From Riptortus pedestris (Eukaryota; Arthropoda; Insecta; Hemiptera; Alydidae), in contig CM032228.1 of the NCBI GenBank assembly GCA_019009955.1, forward strand, positions 253,447,501-253,511,500: 64,000 nucleotides of DNA, in the 5' to 3' direction. Positions 22,408-33,253 of the stretch are shown one piece after another (within the stretch, counting starts at the first letter, position 1; every line of letters starts with the position of its first letter). The translations under genes and the position numbers were made by a program. The notes under the pieces are model-generated. The model was not told where the DNA came from. It did not search any database and worked only from the letters and a program-made list of their open reading frames with translations.

Positions 22408-24454
22408 CATAAAATTGTAACCTCTGTCTGTACATTGACTTTTTTCTCGAAATTTCACGATAACTTTTTGTTTCACATGTCATAAGACACCATAACTGCA
22501 TTTTGTTTCTTTGGTGTCTGTTTGTTATCTTTTCACGCACAAATGGCTGAACCAAATTTTATGAAACTTGGAATGTATATTACTACTAACCCAACTTAGA
22601 CTTTAGGCGGGGGTTATAAGGGAGGCCTGAAATTAAAAATAGCGATATTTCGTTTCCTATTGATTTTTCGGCAAATATGCACATAACAATAGTTGTTTAT
22701 TTTGTTATGTAGAGTAACTTTTGTTATATATGCTTTCATCGTATTCCAAATTTTAAATGGGTTATACGCTAAAAACTATAGTGGAAGTCAACAATATTAC
22801 TTTGTCCAAAACACTCAACCAAACTAAATAGAACTCGGTATGTTTATTAGTACTGACGCCTTAATTATCATAAGCCATACAAACATTTCTAGGGACGGGC
22901 AGGAGTGGGGGTTGTAGGGAAGGCCTGAAATTAAAAATAGCGGTACTTCGTTTTCTATTGGTTTTTCTGCAAATATGTACATGACAAAAGTTTTTTATTT
23001 TGTTATTTAAAGTAACATTTGTTATATTAACTTTTGCCGTATAACAAAGTATAAACAAGATATACATTAAAAACTACAGCGGAGTCAACAATTTTGTTGG
23101 GCACTAACGATTGAAACGAACTTAACAAAACTCGGTATGTGCATTGTCATTAATTCTTCGATGATTATAAGCTATATTAAAATTTTTATGTCGGAACGGG
23201 AGTGGGGGTTATGAGGGAGGCCTAAAATGAAAAATTATGATATTTCGTTTCCTATTAGATTCTCGGCAAACATGCACATAACAAAAGTTGTTTATTTTAT
23301 TATTTAGAGTAACTTTTGTTGCATTCACTTTTTTGGTAAAATGAAATAAACACGGGATATACGCTAAAACTATAGCCTGAGTCATTAATTTTATTAGTGT
23401 TTATTTAAGTGTTTTTAATGAATGCATATTATGACAAATGATTTTATGTTTTAGTCACATATGATAACTCTAAATATGATTGGGATTATTAGGGGGGTTA
23501 TATATCTCAGTCGTCCCCTTCTAATTTATTTATTTTTCCTAGAAAATAACTTGTTATTTATTTCCAATAGAAATGTAAACTATAAGAGTATTTCCGTTAT
23601 TTAATTTGTATAATGTAATATTTAAACAAAGTCATGGTGAATTGGCATAAGGAGTGATAGCGGAAGTTATAGGGATCAAACTCTTTGGTTCTGCTAATAT
23701 ATTATCTTATTTCTGATATCTTGATGTTATTGAAACAAATGTGTACCATCATAATAATTAGACGTTAATGGTAATGTTATTATGAAAAAAGGCATTATCC
23801 ATTTAAATTTGATATGATTTAAAGTATTACTTATTTTGCAGGGAGGGCTACGATCTCTTCCCCTCACCTATCTTTTTGAATAAAAATGAAATTATTTTTA
23901 CCGTAATACTATTATTTAATTCCATCAGGTAGATAAATTATTAAAATAATACTTTGAATCAATAATTTAAAGAAAACAATGGTGATAGCCCTCATGCTGA
24001 AGCGGAAGGTGACAGGAGGCTATAACAGTTAATTGAGTTAACTTATTTCCTGTGAAATGCTGGCATTACTGGAAGTGATTTCGTTCAGCTCTACTATTAT
24101 GAATATAATCTAATGTACCAAACTATGCTTAAACTATATGTGCTCAGATTGGTTTTTGACAGGAAATAACTTTCATTGTAGATGATATTTAATTGTAATA
24201 AATGCTATCCATGATTATGGTTTGAATTATTCTAAAAAACGGTGAGTCAAAAAGTCGAGAGGGATTGATTAGGAACACATTTTCATTTATTCTTCAAAAG
24301 TAAAATTTCTCATCTATAAGTCGCCTGCCTGACACTCACAGGAAAACAATGCGCCCAGACAGGAAGTATAGTTGTAAACATTGAAGCCTTGCCCAAAAAA
24401 AATACTATCACCATTCAGCCATGATTTCCTGGGCAAAGCCGGGTACCTTAGCTA

Positions 24455-24455
<1 letters not shown>
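22395..24455 (+). mobile_element. Helitron-like non-autonomous element A
   Basis: It begins after the TA tract with ACATAAAATTGTAACCTCTG and ends with hairpin CCTGGGCAAAGCCGGG then ACCTTAGCTAG followed by T. Inside are three copies of a roughly 300-bp unit marked by GAGTGGGGGTT and AACAAAAGTTGTTTATTTTG. No Rep/helicase coding is seen. Confidence 0.7.

Positions 24456-24522
<67 letters not shown>
24456..24522. repeat. (TA)n microsatellite
   Basis: Pure TA directly after the Helitron CTAG end, between it and a HINE 5' piece. Confidence 0.95.
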
Positions 24523-24524
<2 letters not shown>

Positions 24525-24526
<2 letters not shown>

Positions 24527-24657
24527 TAGAACTGACCTCATTTTAGTAATCTCCAGGATAGGATCAATGGACATTTGGGGAAATTTTTCAAAAATCGCGT
24601 CATGATTACAACTTCAATAATAATTAACTATTTTCAAAATATCTCATAACAACATAA
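24525..24657 (-). mobile_element. HINE 5' fragment
   Basis: GATCAATGGACATTTGGGGA and AAATCGCGTCATGATTACAA match the HINE 5' part on the minus strand. Confidence 0.5.
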
Positions 24658-24876
24658 ACTGCTCAAAAATGAATAGGGATATTGGTACATTGGTAGGTTT
24701 TGTGGTATTTATGGGGCCTAGCATTTTTTTTTTTTTTTATTATAAATATCATTAATATTTAATAGAAATTATTGTCTTTTCCCCCCATAAAAAATATTAT
24801 TTAATTAAGGTCGATTTAATTAAAATTAATAGGATAAGAAAAAAATAACCAACATCCCTATTCATTTTTGAGCAGT
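24658..24876. mobile_element. short MITE with near-perfect terminal inverted repeats
   Basis: The left end, ACTGCTCAAAAATGAATAGG, reappears inverted at the right (CCTATTCATTTTTGAGCAGT). The repeat continues to about 28 bp. The interior is AT-rich. TIRs of this type (CTGCTCAAAAA) are known in Tc1/mariner-type elements, but a clean TA duplication is not visible. Confidence 0.65.
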
Positions 24877-25028
24877 ATATATATTCTGGTTGTTTCAACC
24901 ATTAAAGACTAAGAACTTTAGTGTTGAATTAAACGGTTAATATCGATTATGGTACAGATCAAATAAACATTTTCATGTAAAGAACATAAAATCCTAATGG
25001 AGGACCATGTTATATATATATATACACA

Positions 25029-26252
25029 AGGCGTGTTTTTTTAGTAAGTACCGTTTTGAAATTTAAAAAATACGTGCAAAGATATCTCAATAATTTTATT
25101 TTTACCTTAATCTACTTTTCTACATAATTTCCTTCATTATTGAGGCACTTGTTATAACGTTGTACCAGTTTATGAATACCCTCCTCATAGAAGTCTGCCG
25201 CCTGACTTGTTAACCACTGCATCACAACTGTTTTGACTTCGTCATCATTTTGAAGATGCTGGCCGCCCAGGTGTTTTTTCAAGTGCAGAAACAGATGGTA
25301 GTCACTGGGCGCCAGATCAGGGCTGTACGGAGGATGATCTAGAGTTTCCCATTTAAAAGATGTGATGAGATCTTTAGTCTGATTAGCCACATGTAAAACA
25401 ATGCTCTTGCTCAGCTTGCCACGTCTTTTGTTCTGGATTGAAGTGCGCAGATTTTTCAATGTCTCGCAATAAGCTGCTGCATTGATTGTCTCATTACGAG
25501 GGAGAAATTCCACAAGCAATACTCCTTTTCTGTCCCAAAAAACTGTGCACATGATTTTCCGCGCAGAAATTGTTTGCTTAAACTTCACTTTTGTGAGCGA
25601 ATCTGAATGCCGCCATTCCATGGACTGTTGCTTTGATTCTGGTGTGATGTAGGCCACCCATGTTTCATCGCCCGGCTTAAGAAATCATCACCATCGTTGC
25701 GGTACCTCTCAAGCAAAGTCAAAGCACTGCCTAAACGTTTGGTTTTGTGCACATCCGTCAACATTCTCGGTACCCAACGTGAGCACAATTTTCGGTAATT
25801 CAAGCGCTCGGTCACAATGTCATACAAAACACTACACGAAACATTAGGAAAGTCATCACACAAGGAGGAAATCGTAAAGCGTCTGTTTTCTCTCATCTTA
25901 TTGTCCACTTTTTTCAAATTTGTGCGACCATCTTTAAATGCTCTCACTCACTTTCTTACCATTCCATCACTCATAATGTTTTGTCTGTAAACTGCACAAA
26001 TCTCACGATGAATATCGATCAGTTTTAGGCCTTTAGCACTAATAAATCTATTAACAGCCCGTACTTCACAGTCTTGCGATTATTGGAGGCATTTTAAACA
26101 CTCAGTAAACAACGTAAAGTGACTCAATAATGAAGCAAATTATGTAGAAAAGTAGATTAAGGTACAGGCTTTCATGTAAAAATAAAATTATTGAGATATC
26201 TTTGCACGTATTTTTTTAATTTCAAAACGGTACTTACTTAAAAAACACACTA
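25029..26252 (-). mobile_element. mariner element with long inverted ends
   Basis: The left end (GTGTTTTTTTAGTAAGTACC) and the right end (GGTACTTACTTAAAAAACAC) are inverted copies. Inverted similarity continues for more than 100 bp through GCAAAGATATCTCAATAATT and CTTAATCTACTTTTCTACAT. The right end abuts TA. The transposase pseudogene fills the interior. Confidence 0.75.
25112..26092 (-). pseudogene. mariner transposase pseudogene
   Basis: The N-terminal helix-turn-helix part (VRKxVRAFKDGRTNLKK), the linker, TPESKQQSMEWRHSD, the segment FWDRKGVLLVEFLP and HPPYSPDLAPSDYHLF identify a mariner (DD34D) transposase, about 330 codons. Defects seen: a TGA in the N-terminal part where Trp is usual, a one-base loss near 25676 just before the GDETW motif, a shift near the start codon, and Val-Ala where the second catalytic Asp is expected (VLHVANQTKD instead of the usual HxDNA). 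The third Asp (SPDLAPSD) remains. Confidence 0.85.
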
Positions 26253-26269
26253 CTTATATATGAATATAT

Positions 26270-26400
26270 AATTTTTTTTAATGGACCTGTACCTCATTTT
26301 CATCATCTGTGTAGAATCAGTGGATATTTGAAGAAGTTTTTCAAAAATGGTGTTGACCTCAATAGCTAATTTCCTTAAGGTAAATCTTCTAAAATGCTTA
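26270..26400 (-). mobile_element. HINE 5' fragment
   Basis: CTCATTTTCATCATCTG and TGACCTCAATAGCTAATTTC match the HINE 5' part in minus orientation. Confidence 0.45.
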
Positions 26401-27120
26401 GAACAACAATTATAGAAAATTAAATTTGCAATAAGCTTGTTAATCCTTGGTATGATGGTGGTTGCACTAGTAGAACTCATATGTATGAATAAAACAAAGT
26501 ATGGAAAGCAATATCTGTTATAATCCTTTTGAGCAAGCCAATCCTGTCGGACCCTTTGTCCCATTTCATTTTTTGACCTATACAAAACAGCAGAATTAAT
26601 ACACAAGTCTGCTTCAAAAGCAATTTTCTTATCAAATTGTAAGGTATATAATTTTTTGTTTTATTTCATATATACTCAAATATATTTGTGACTTGTTTCA
26701 GTGACTTGGAATTCTTAACCTCCTTTAATTTGGAATTTTCCATTCGTCTGCGCACAATCCTTGTAACCTAGAGCATTTTTTAACCTAATTAATTCAGAGG
26801 AGCCAAATTTAGATTAAAATCAATCTCCATAAAGTCCCTGTAAAAGTTTAGTATTTATGAAAAAAAAAAATAACACATATTTTTACTGTTATCATCCAAC
26901 ATACAAGTTATTACACCAAAAATAAAAAAAAAGAAGCAAATAAATATTACAACAGAAATATATATATACATTAGTGAAAATTGCAGAAGAAAAGTTAGTC
27001 ACCAGAAAACCAAGAGCTGCTGAATAATAAAAATATGTTCTGAGACAACACAAAAGTTTTGTTGATTTTTGTATGGAATTGTTTGTGTTTCTACCCTGTT
27101 CTTTATCAGTATTTATTTTT
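26401..27120. other. intronic stretch without recognised features
   Basis: AT-rich intron 4 sequence. No family repeat or coding sequence was recognised. Confidence 0.4.
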
Positions 27121-27122
27121 TT

Positions 27123-27350
27123 AGGGGCTCAGTTTAGCCATGTATGTTAAAGCGTTGGTTGGCCTTAATCTCACATGGTAAACTTAGAGTAGTGAGTTCG
27201 ATTCCCGCCTGGGCAACAGGAATTTATTTAGTGACGGAATTCATTAAATAAAATCTTTAGTCCCACCCTGGCTAGAAAAGGGTGGTAACCTATAGATAAC
27301 CTGTCCCAATTAGCCTTAGTTGCATAAAGTGGGCGTTAATACAAATAAAT
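27123..27350 (+). mobile_element. tRNA-derived SINE
   Basis: The head GGGGCTCAGTTTAGCCATGT, box-B-like GAGTTCGATTCCCGCCTGGG, and the body ACCCTGGCTAGAAAAGGGTG to GTGGGCGTTAATA are all present, ending in an (AAATA) tail. It is one of the most complete copies. Confidence 0.75.
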
Positions 27351-27519
27351 ATCAGTCTTTAATCCTTAAATCATATTAAAAAGTTCACTCAGTTACAGGA
27401 TGTATTTCGGGCCAATGTGCTGATATTTAAATTTGAATTCAGAAAAACTTGAAATTTGTGTAATTTTGCAACATTTTGAGCAACAAAGATTTATTCGAGT
27501 GGCTGGTGTTCAAAAAAAA

Positions 27520-27900
27520 GTATAACTAAGCAGATTTCCCATGTGCAGTTATAGAATTCTCTTGAACCCATTTCACCATACATTTTATATTTCTAAGTAA
27601 AAAATCCGATGAGTTGAAGTGGGGCTCTACTGGCTGAAACATGAAAGCACAAATAACTTGCTTGATATATGAGCTGTGAATAAATGTATAACAAAACAAT
27701 TATTGAACGTCAATAGCTTAACGAGATTGGTTCTATAACATTTTTCAATAAAACTTATAATAAAGGAGATATTTTAAAATTTCGAACCCCAACCACCTCT
27801 ATACCCCCTCCCCTCCCTATTTCAGGTGTGATTTCATCCAATAACAATTATGAAAATTAGAGTTTAATTATTGAGTTGGTATAGATGAAATAAACATTTT
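27520..27900 (-). mobile_element. HINE-like copy, diverged
   Basis: AACTAAGCAGATTTCCCATG and ATTTCATCCAATAACA are recognisable 3' and core motifs in minus orientation. Confidence 0.5.
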
Positions 27901-27902
27901 CA

Positions 27903-28010
27903 AGCATTCTTGTGCCTTCTAGGAATACAATGTCCCTTCATCTGAAATCCCTGAGAAGAAATTTTAGGATTTGCCATTTGTATCTCATGATTTTACCAGT
28001 CAAGCTCAAT
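27903..28010 (+). pseudogene. decayed copy of the 1179-1469 segment
   Basis: Plus-strand sequence reads PSRNTMSLHLKSLRRNF, then YLMILPVKLNLK. It lines up over about 100 bases with PSSNTIRFHLKSLEEML and YLMIWQATKPN of the minus-strand segment at 1179-1469. Both DNA and protein match clearly. It ends next to a HINE 5' end at 28075. Confidence 0.5.
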
Positions 28011-28074
28011 CTCAAGGTAGATGAGTGTCAACAACTGCTTGTCAGCACTAAATACACTCTTTTTAGCAGATTTC

Positions 28075-28740
28075 CTTTAAGGGTCTCTAGCGGTCGCAAT
28101 TTTTATTTGATTGTTACCAAACTTGACATTTAGTCGTTTTCTGTAAAAAGAAAGATCAAGTTCGTTAACAGCTGAAATCGGACCAGGGGGGAATAATAAA
28201 CCACATTATTCGAAGCTTAAATACCAAATATTCTTTTCCAGAGACCTTTATTAAATGATACATGCAAATATGTTCTTGTGCCCCCCCCCCTCCCGTCCTA
28301 AATTCTTGGACTACTAAAATTTGATTGATTGAGATAACAATTATTTTGATTCATATAAATTACAGTACTAGATATATTACACAGTTTTCAATAAAATTAA
28401 TGTGTTATATTCTGATATGTTTCAGTTATTGTTTTTTTTTTGTTTTTTTTTGACCTGTTTGTTTACATTTGAGACACTTCCTGCCAGGAGGGGAAAGATT
28501 TCTTATTACCGTTTGTATTTATTCTCTTAATATTCACGGTGGTGTTGTGTTAGCAGTATGCCAGTTTATCTATTATTCAACTTCATGAGTATTTTAATGC
28601 TATCAGTAATCCACTCCCCCCTCTTTTCGTCATGCAGTTTAACAGCAAGCCAATATATTATGAAACGTCTGTATTTCAACTCTAAATACCAAATGTTGTG
28701 GGGAAATCTGCTTAGTTTACAGACCCCCTGCATGACGGAA
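28075..28740 (+). mobile_element. HINE-like element with internal deletions
   Basis: It starts AGCAGATTTCCTTTAAGGG and jumps directly to TCTCTAGCGGTCGCAATTTT, so the 5' part and the microsatellite are missing. It ends GGGAAATCTGCTTAGTTTAC with GACGGA. Confidence 0.65.
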
Positions 28741-29179
28741 TTTTTTGGTTTTTTTTATTGATTTTCTTTTCTCATTATAACAAAAAAAATTATTATTGTA
28801 AATATTGATATTATTGTAAAAATATATATTATTGTAAATAATATAACTGCAGTATCAAAAGATGGGCCATTTAAGTGGAAAGAATTATACAAATATACTC
28901 CATTATTTTAAGGATACTGAACTGAGGGGGGGGGGAGGATACAATTAAATGGAGTTTCATTTAATATTGGTACTATTAACATCTTCCATTTATCTCTAAA
29001 CTATTGATCTACAGATTTTATAAGAAAACGATTTAAATTATAAAAAAAAAAAAATACCAATGTCCAAAACATTTGTGTTGCTAAAAGCTCATAGCCACTC
29101 GGAGTTAATTGTATTTTCTACTAAATGGCAGGACTACATGATGCTCATTATTTACTGTAAGAATCTGTAAGTACGTCAC

Positions 29180-30065
29180 ACGGGGCTGCGTAAATTAAGC
29201 AGATTCCCCAGTCATCTCCACACTACATATTTTCATGTATCTCACACAATAAAGGACCGTTAAAATCAACATTTGGTATTCAGAGTTGAAATACAGACAT
29301 GTCATAATATATTGGCTTATTGTTAAAATGCAAATATTTTGATTAAAATTTGAGATAAAGGGAAAGGGTACAGACATTTTTTAATGAAAATTAAATTAGA
29401 AACAAGATTGGTTATGCACATTATTTGATCTGACTCATAATAATGAAGATATTTTTAATTTTCAATTTCCCCTTCTTTCTTGTCTTATTTCAGCCATCAA
29501 GGAACTTGATCTCTAGCTTTAATTTTACATGAAATGCTTATATATCCATTTTGGTAATGATCAAATAAAACTTGTGACTCCTAGAATGGTAACAAACAAG
29601 TGTGTGCATGTGTGTGTATATATATATTAACATCTCCTAGTATGAATATATATTATTAAACAGATGTCAGTTTCATCACTCTTAGTTAGGATTTATGGAT
29701 ATTTGAAGAAATGCTTTGAAAATAATGTCATGAGTACGACCTCAATTCCTGTAGAAATATTTTGGAAATCACATTATGAGTACACCCTCAATTCCTTTAA
29801 GAGATTCTGAGTTGGTATTCTGGCCGGTGGAAGTGACTTCTAATGTAGGTAGGAAGAAAAAATTGGCTACGCTTCCACTATGACAATTTATTAAAACGGC
29901 AGAGCGCTTTCGATGCAGTGCACCATCGTCAGTGCCCCCCAAAGGTCTTCGATGATGCACAGCATCGAAAGCACTCTGCTGCTTTAATAAATTGTCATAG
30001 TGGAAGCGTAGCCAATTTTTTCTTCATTAAAGAGAAATCTGCTACAAGCAGTGCTAGGTGTTACC
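29180..30065 (-). mobile_element. HINE-like element with a nested foldback
   Basis: The 3' end (CACACGGGGCTGCGTAAATT, CAGATTCCCC) is at about 29175. The core runs to a TG/TA tract at 29600-29626 and the 5' part to about 29820, and it resumes after the foldback at 30026 (GAGAAATCTGCT). Confidence 0.55.
29853..30025. mobile_element. foldback element (near-perfect inverted repeat)
   Basis: Two arms of about 75 bp, starting GAAGAAAAAATTGGCTACGC on the left and mirrored at the right, flank a short loop (CAGTGCCCCCCAAAGG). Only a handful of mismatches are seen, so it is young or conserved. It sits inside the HINE 5' end. Confidence 0.85.
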
Positions 30066-30173
30066 CCACTGAATGGTATTGCCCGACTCTCCCCTAAGCT
30101 TTTGACAATATGCAAAATACATAAGTAGCCAAACAAGATAAAAATAACACAACTCAAAAGTGAAAAAACCTAC

Positions 30174-30287
30174 CAGGTCCAACAATAAACCCTAAGACTT
30201 GGGCGAGTGAAAGCATCGAAACAGCTCCTGTTCGCTCTTCTAGTTTTGTAGCAGCAGAAACGTAAGATCGACATATTGCCATGTTTG
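30174..30287 (-). CDS. MFSD8: MFSD8 exon 4 (helix 4 end and helix 5 start)
   Basis: It encodes ANMAICRSYVSAATKLEERT, then GAVSMLSLAQVLGFIVGP. Human MFSD8 reads NVAVVRSYIAGATSLQERT then ALGFILGP here, so identity is high. The acceptor is TTTTCAG and the donor is GTAGGT. The exon takes two bases at its start and leaves one at its end, consistent with both neighbours. It lies between two long repeat-filled introns (9.7 and 19.5 kb). Confidence 0.93.
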
Positions 30288-30474
30288 CTGAAAACTCATA
30301 TTCGGTTAAACAAATGGAAAAGGACAAAATTTTTTACCAAATTAATAAAATAATAATAAAAATTACAACATAATACAAAATTAAAAACAATTGAAAAATA
30401 AATACATTTTTCTTAAACTATTTTAATATTTTAAAAATACTGACTCAATGATGTATTAAATTAAAATTTCACAG

Positions 30475-31675
30475 AGGCTGCATTAACTAAGCAAATTTCC
30501 CTCAAGTTGGTGTAACACACTAGTGAAATCACCTCATCATATATTCTCTATTTCTAAATTAAAATCCAAAGAGTAGAAATGGGCGTTTACTGGAGACTGA
30601 AAACTAGAAAATATGAATAACTTAATTTGAAATTATATGAATTACTTAATTGCTCTGGAGCGTCAATAGTTTAACAAGATTATTTCTATAACATTTTTTT
30701 TATCCGACTCATAATAACGGTAATATATTATTGTGAAAACTACATACATGAACAACTAAATAGAGACAATCACGTATTTAAAAAATGCAAAGGAGTAAAA
30801 GGAGCCGAGCGATGGATGGACTATTGATGCCCGTGTCTACTGGGGCCGGGACCGTCCTGGACTATGTGTCTAGTCCCTTCTCGGCATTCTATTTGATCTT
30901 TGCAGCCGAGTTATAAAAAGGGGCCCAGCCCACCCCGACAATTAGTTTGTTTTCATCTCTCTTCAACTGTGCGTTCAGTGCAGCTTTAGTGAACAGAGCG
31001 TTTTAGTTGCAGTGCGGTAAAGTGTTTTATGTGAAGGACTGTGTTGTGCCGTTTTATGTAAAGAACAGTATAGTGCTGTGTCTAAGTAAAGGATAGTGCA
31101 GTATCGTTATCCTTGTGAAGATCAATGCAGTGCCGAGTTTTTGTGAACTTCAGTGATCGTCAGTGAGTTATTGGACTGTGTAATAAGAACTGTGAAGCTA
31201 TCAGTGCATACTGTTAGTAGTAGTTAAGAATAATTAACCAATTGTATAGTGCATTGTTAAATAAATTGTGCAGAGATAAAAACTTGATAAAGCTTGTTTG
31301 TTTAATTTTGCAATCCAAAAGAACTCTAATTAACAATGTTTATTACTGATTTTGTAATAAACGTAACAATATTACGAAATAAAAAATGCGTATATTTTGG
31401 TCAATATTCAAGATGTATAAATGTGCTTAACAACATTTACAGTGAGATAACCTTACAATGAGATTGGTTCCATGCAATTATTCGATCTGACGTGTAATAA
31501 CAGAGATATGTTGAATTTTTGAAATTCTATTCACTAACCTCCCACCTCCCCATTCCCACTGGTTTGGTTTCAGCCATTAATGAACTTGATCTTTACATGT
31601 GTTGTTTTTTTTACATTGAAATATTCAGTGTGGTAATGATCTAGCAAACACTGCAACCACGAAAGCTGGTATTCT
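30475..31675 (-). mobile_element. HINE-like element split by a Gypsy LTR
   Basis: The 3' half runs 30475-30725 (GGCTGCATTAACTAAGC to ACTCATAATAACGG) and the other half 31373-31675 (AACAGAGATATGTTG, TTTCAGCCATTAATGAACTT). Confidence 0.55.
30730..31368 (+). mobile_element. solo Gypsy LTR, subfamily A
   Basis: It runs from TATTGTGAAAACTACATACA to AATAAACGTAACA, with TATAAAAAGGGGCCCAGCCC at about 30914. ATAT flanks both sides (30726-30729 and 31369-31372). Confidence 0.8.
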
Positions 31676-31679
31676 CAAA

Positions 31680-32340
31680 ATGGTCGATATCGATTCTAAG
31701 GGGTCAACGTAAACAAAAATTGATTTTGTGGGTCGATGAGGTCTAAAAATCACCCCTATTAATTAACACAAGTTCTATTTGAAGCTTGCAAGATACTGTA
31801 CAAGTTGTAGTGCATGTACCAACTTGTTATAAGAAAGACTAATATTTTAGTAAGAAGTTTCATTAACTTTTAGAAAACTTAACAAGTTGATAAGCGTGAA
31901 CAAGTTCGTACTAGATGAAAAACTCAGAAAGTCGATAAGTGTGGACAAGTTCGTGCAAAATTATGAATTCTAGAGTACAAGACTTTCAGGCACGTTTTGA
32001 CTTGTTCTGTATTTGACGCATATGCAATTGATATTTACTAAATTTTATGTATGTTTATTTTGTTAAATTTTGATTAGAAAATGATGTCAAGTTTACTCAC
32101 TTAACCAACCGCAAAGTTTATAAATTGGAAAGTATCAATAGGGAAAACACTAGAGATGGGGTTATTAAAGTAATTTGGCTGTGGGGGGTCTGAGGCAATC
32201 AGTTCATTATGGAATAGGGGCCTCTTGGTCAAAATAGTATGGGAATTAAGTGAAGAAAATATGTTTATGTCTAACGATCAACATCAGTGCCTTCCTGGCA
32301 AAGACAAACAATTGGAAAGCCATACAAATTTTGTTGTAAC
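31680..32340. other. intronic stretch without recognised features
   Basis: MFSD8 intron 3 sequence with no recognised repeat family or coding sequence. It contains two short similar stretches around GTGGACAAGTTCGT and GCGTGAACAAGTTCGT (about 31893 and 31940). Confidence 0.4.
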
Positions 32341-32345
32341 GATAT

Positions 32346-32848
32346 TGTTGCAAAAACTACGTACATGAAAAATTAAACAGAGTTAATCACATATTTAAGA
32401 AGTACGAAGTAGATGAAAGGAGCGGACGGATGGTCTTGATCGTTCTCGGCATTTCCCTTTGAAGTTTACCACCCGGCTATAAAAGCGGCTAAGCTCGTCC
32501 TGAGAGTTAGTTTATTCTCAGCTCTCTTCAAGTGATCAACAGTGCGTTCAATGCAGCTTAAGTGAACAGTACGTTTTAGTTGCAGTGCAGTACCGTTATC
32601 TTTGCATAGATCAGTGCAGTGCCGTGTTTTTGTGAACTTCAGTGATCGTGACTGTGTAATAACAAGAACAGTGAAGCTATCAGTGCATACTGTTAGTAGT
32701 AGTTAAAAATAATAAACCAAGTGTGTAGTGCATTGTTAAATAAATTGAGCAGTAATGGAAACTGTGAAGCTTGTGTGTGTTTCATTTTGCAATCCAAAAG
32801 AACTCTTATAAACAACGTTTATTACCGATTTTGTAATAAAACATAACA
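32346..32848 (+). mobile_element. 5' LTR of a truncated Gypsy element
   Basis: It runs from TGTTGCAAAAACTACGTACA to AAAACATAACA, with TATA-like CTATAAAAGCGG. The left flank is ATAT (32342-32345). It is subfamily A with an internal deletion relative to 2328-2930. A primer-binding site follows. Confidence 0.8.
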
Positions 32849-32850
32849 AC

Positions 32851-32868
32851 TGGTGTCAGAAGTGGGAT
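32851..32868 (+). promoter_or_regulatory. primer-binding site of the Gypsy element
   Basis: TGGTGTCAGAAGTGGGAT begins two bases after the LTR. This is the usual tRNA-complementary start seen in many Gypsy-group elements. Confidence 0.75.
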
Positions 32869-32890
32869 TGCAAAATTAAAATCAACAAAA

Positions 32891-33253
32891 ATGAAGTTTG
32901 AAGAACTGAAAGTGGAACATCTGAAGAAGGAGCTGGCTATACTGCACCTGCCAACAACAGGAAATAAGGAACTACAAAGGCAGTTGACAGATGAACTCGA
33001 AAGACGAGGAATTGATGGAAATAAACATGAGTTTGAAGATAAAGAAGACTTTGCTGTATGTACCTCTATCACAAGCATTAATTTGGACTTGAATGCAATT
33101 TTGGCCGCTATGATGGAAAATAACCAGAAACTCATGGAAGCTTCTAGATGTAACACCGAGAAAATCTTAGCTGAAGTCAGACAAGAATTCCGGAAATCTT
33201 CTCAAAGCAACAAAAAATTTGTTGCCATGTTCTACAGTCTGCAGGCCTTATAA
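32891..33253 (+). CDS. truncated Gag N-terminus of a Gypsy-type retrotransposon
   Basis: It is open for 120 codons from the first ATG after the LTR and primer site. It begins MKFEELKVEHLKKELAILHL, then PTTGNKELQRQLTDELERRG, a SAP-like DNA-binding motif common at the start of Gypsy Gag proteins. The rest is predicted helical (NLDLNAILAAMMENNQKLME). It stops at TAA, and no capsid, zinc knuckle, protease or polymerase follows, so this is a deleted element. The plus strand of this element runs opposite to MFSD8. Confidence 0.7.
   Translation: MKFEELKVEHLKKELAILHLPTTGNKELQRQLTDELERRGIDGNKHEFEDKEDFAVCTSITSINLDLNAILAAMMENNQKLMEASRCNTEKILAEVRQEFRKSSQSNKKFVAMFYSLQAL

Noticed and set aside
32806..33156. 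Minus-strand frame of 116 codons opposite the Gag fragment
   Set aside because: It is the shadow of the plus-strand Gag frame, which has the LTR, primer site and SAP motif to support it.
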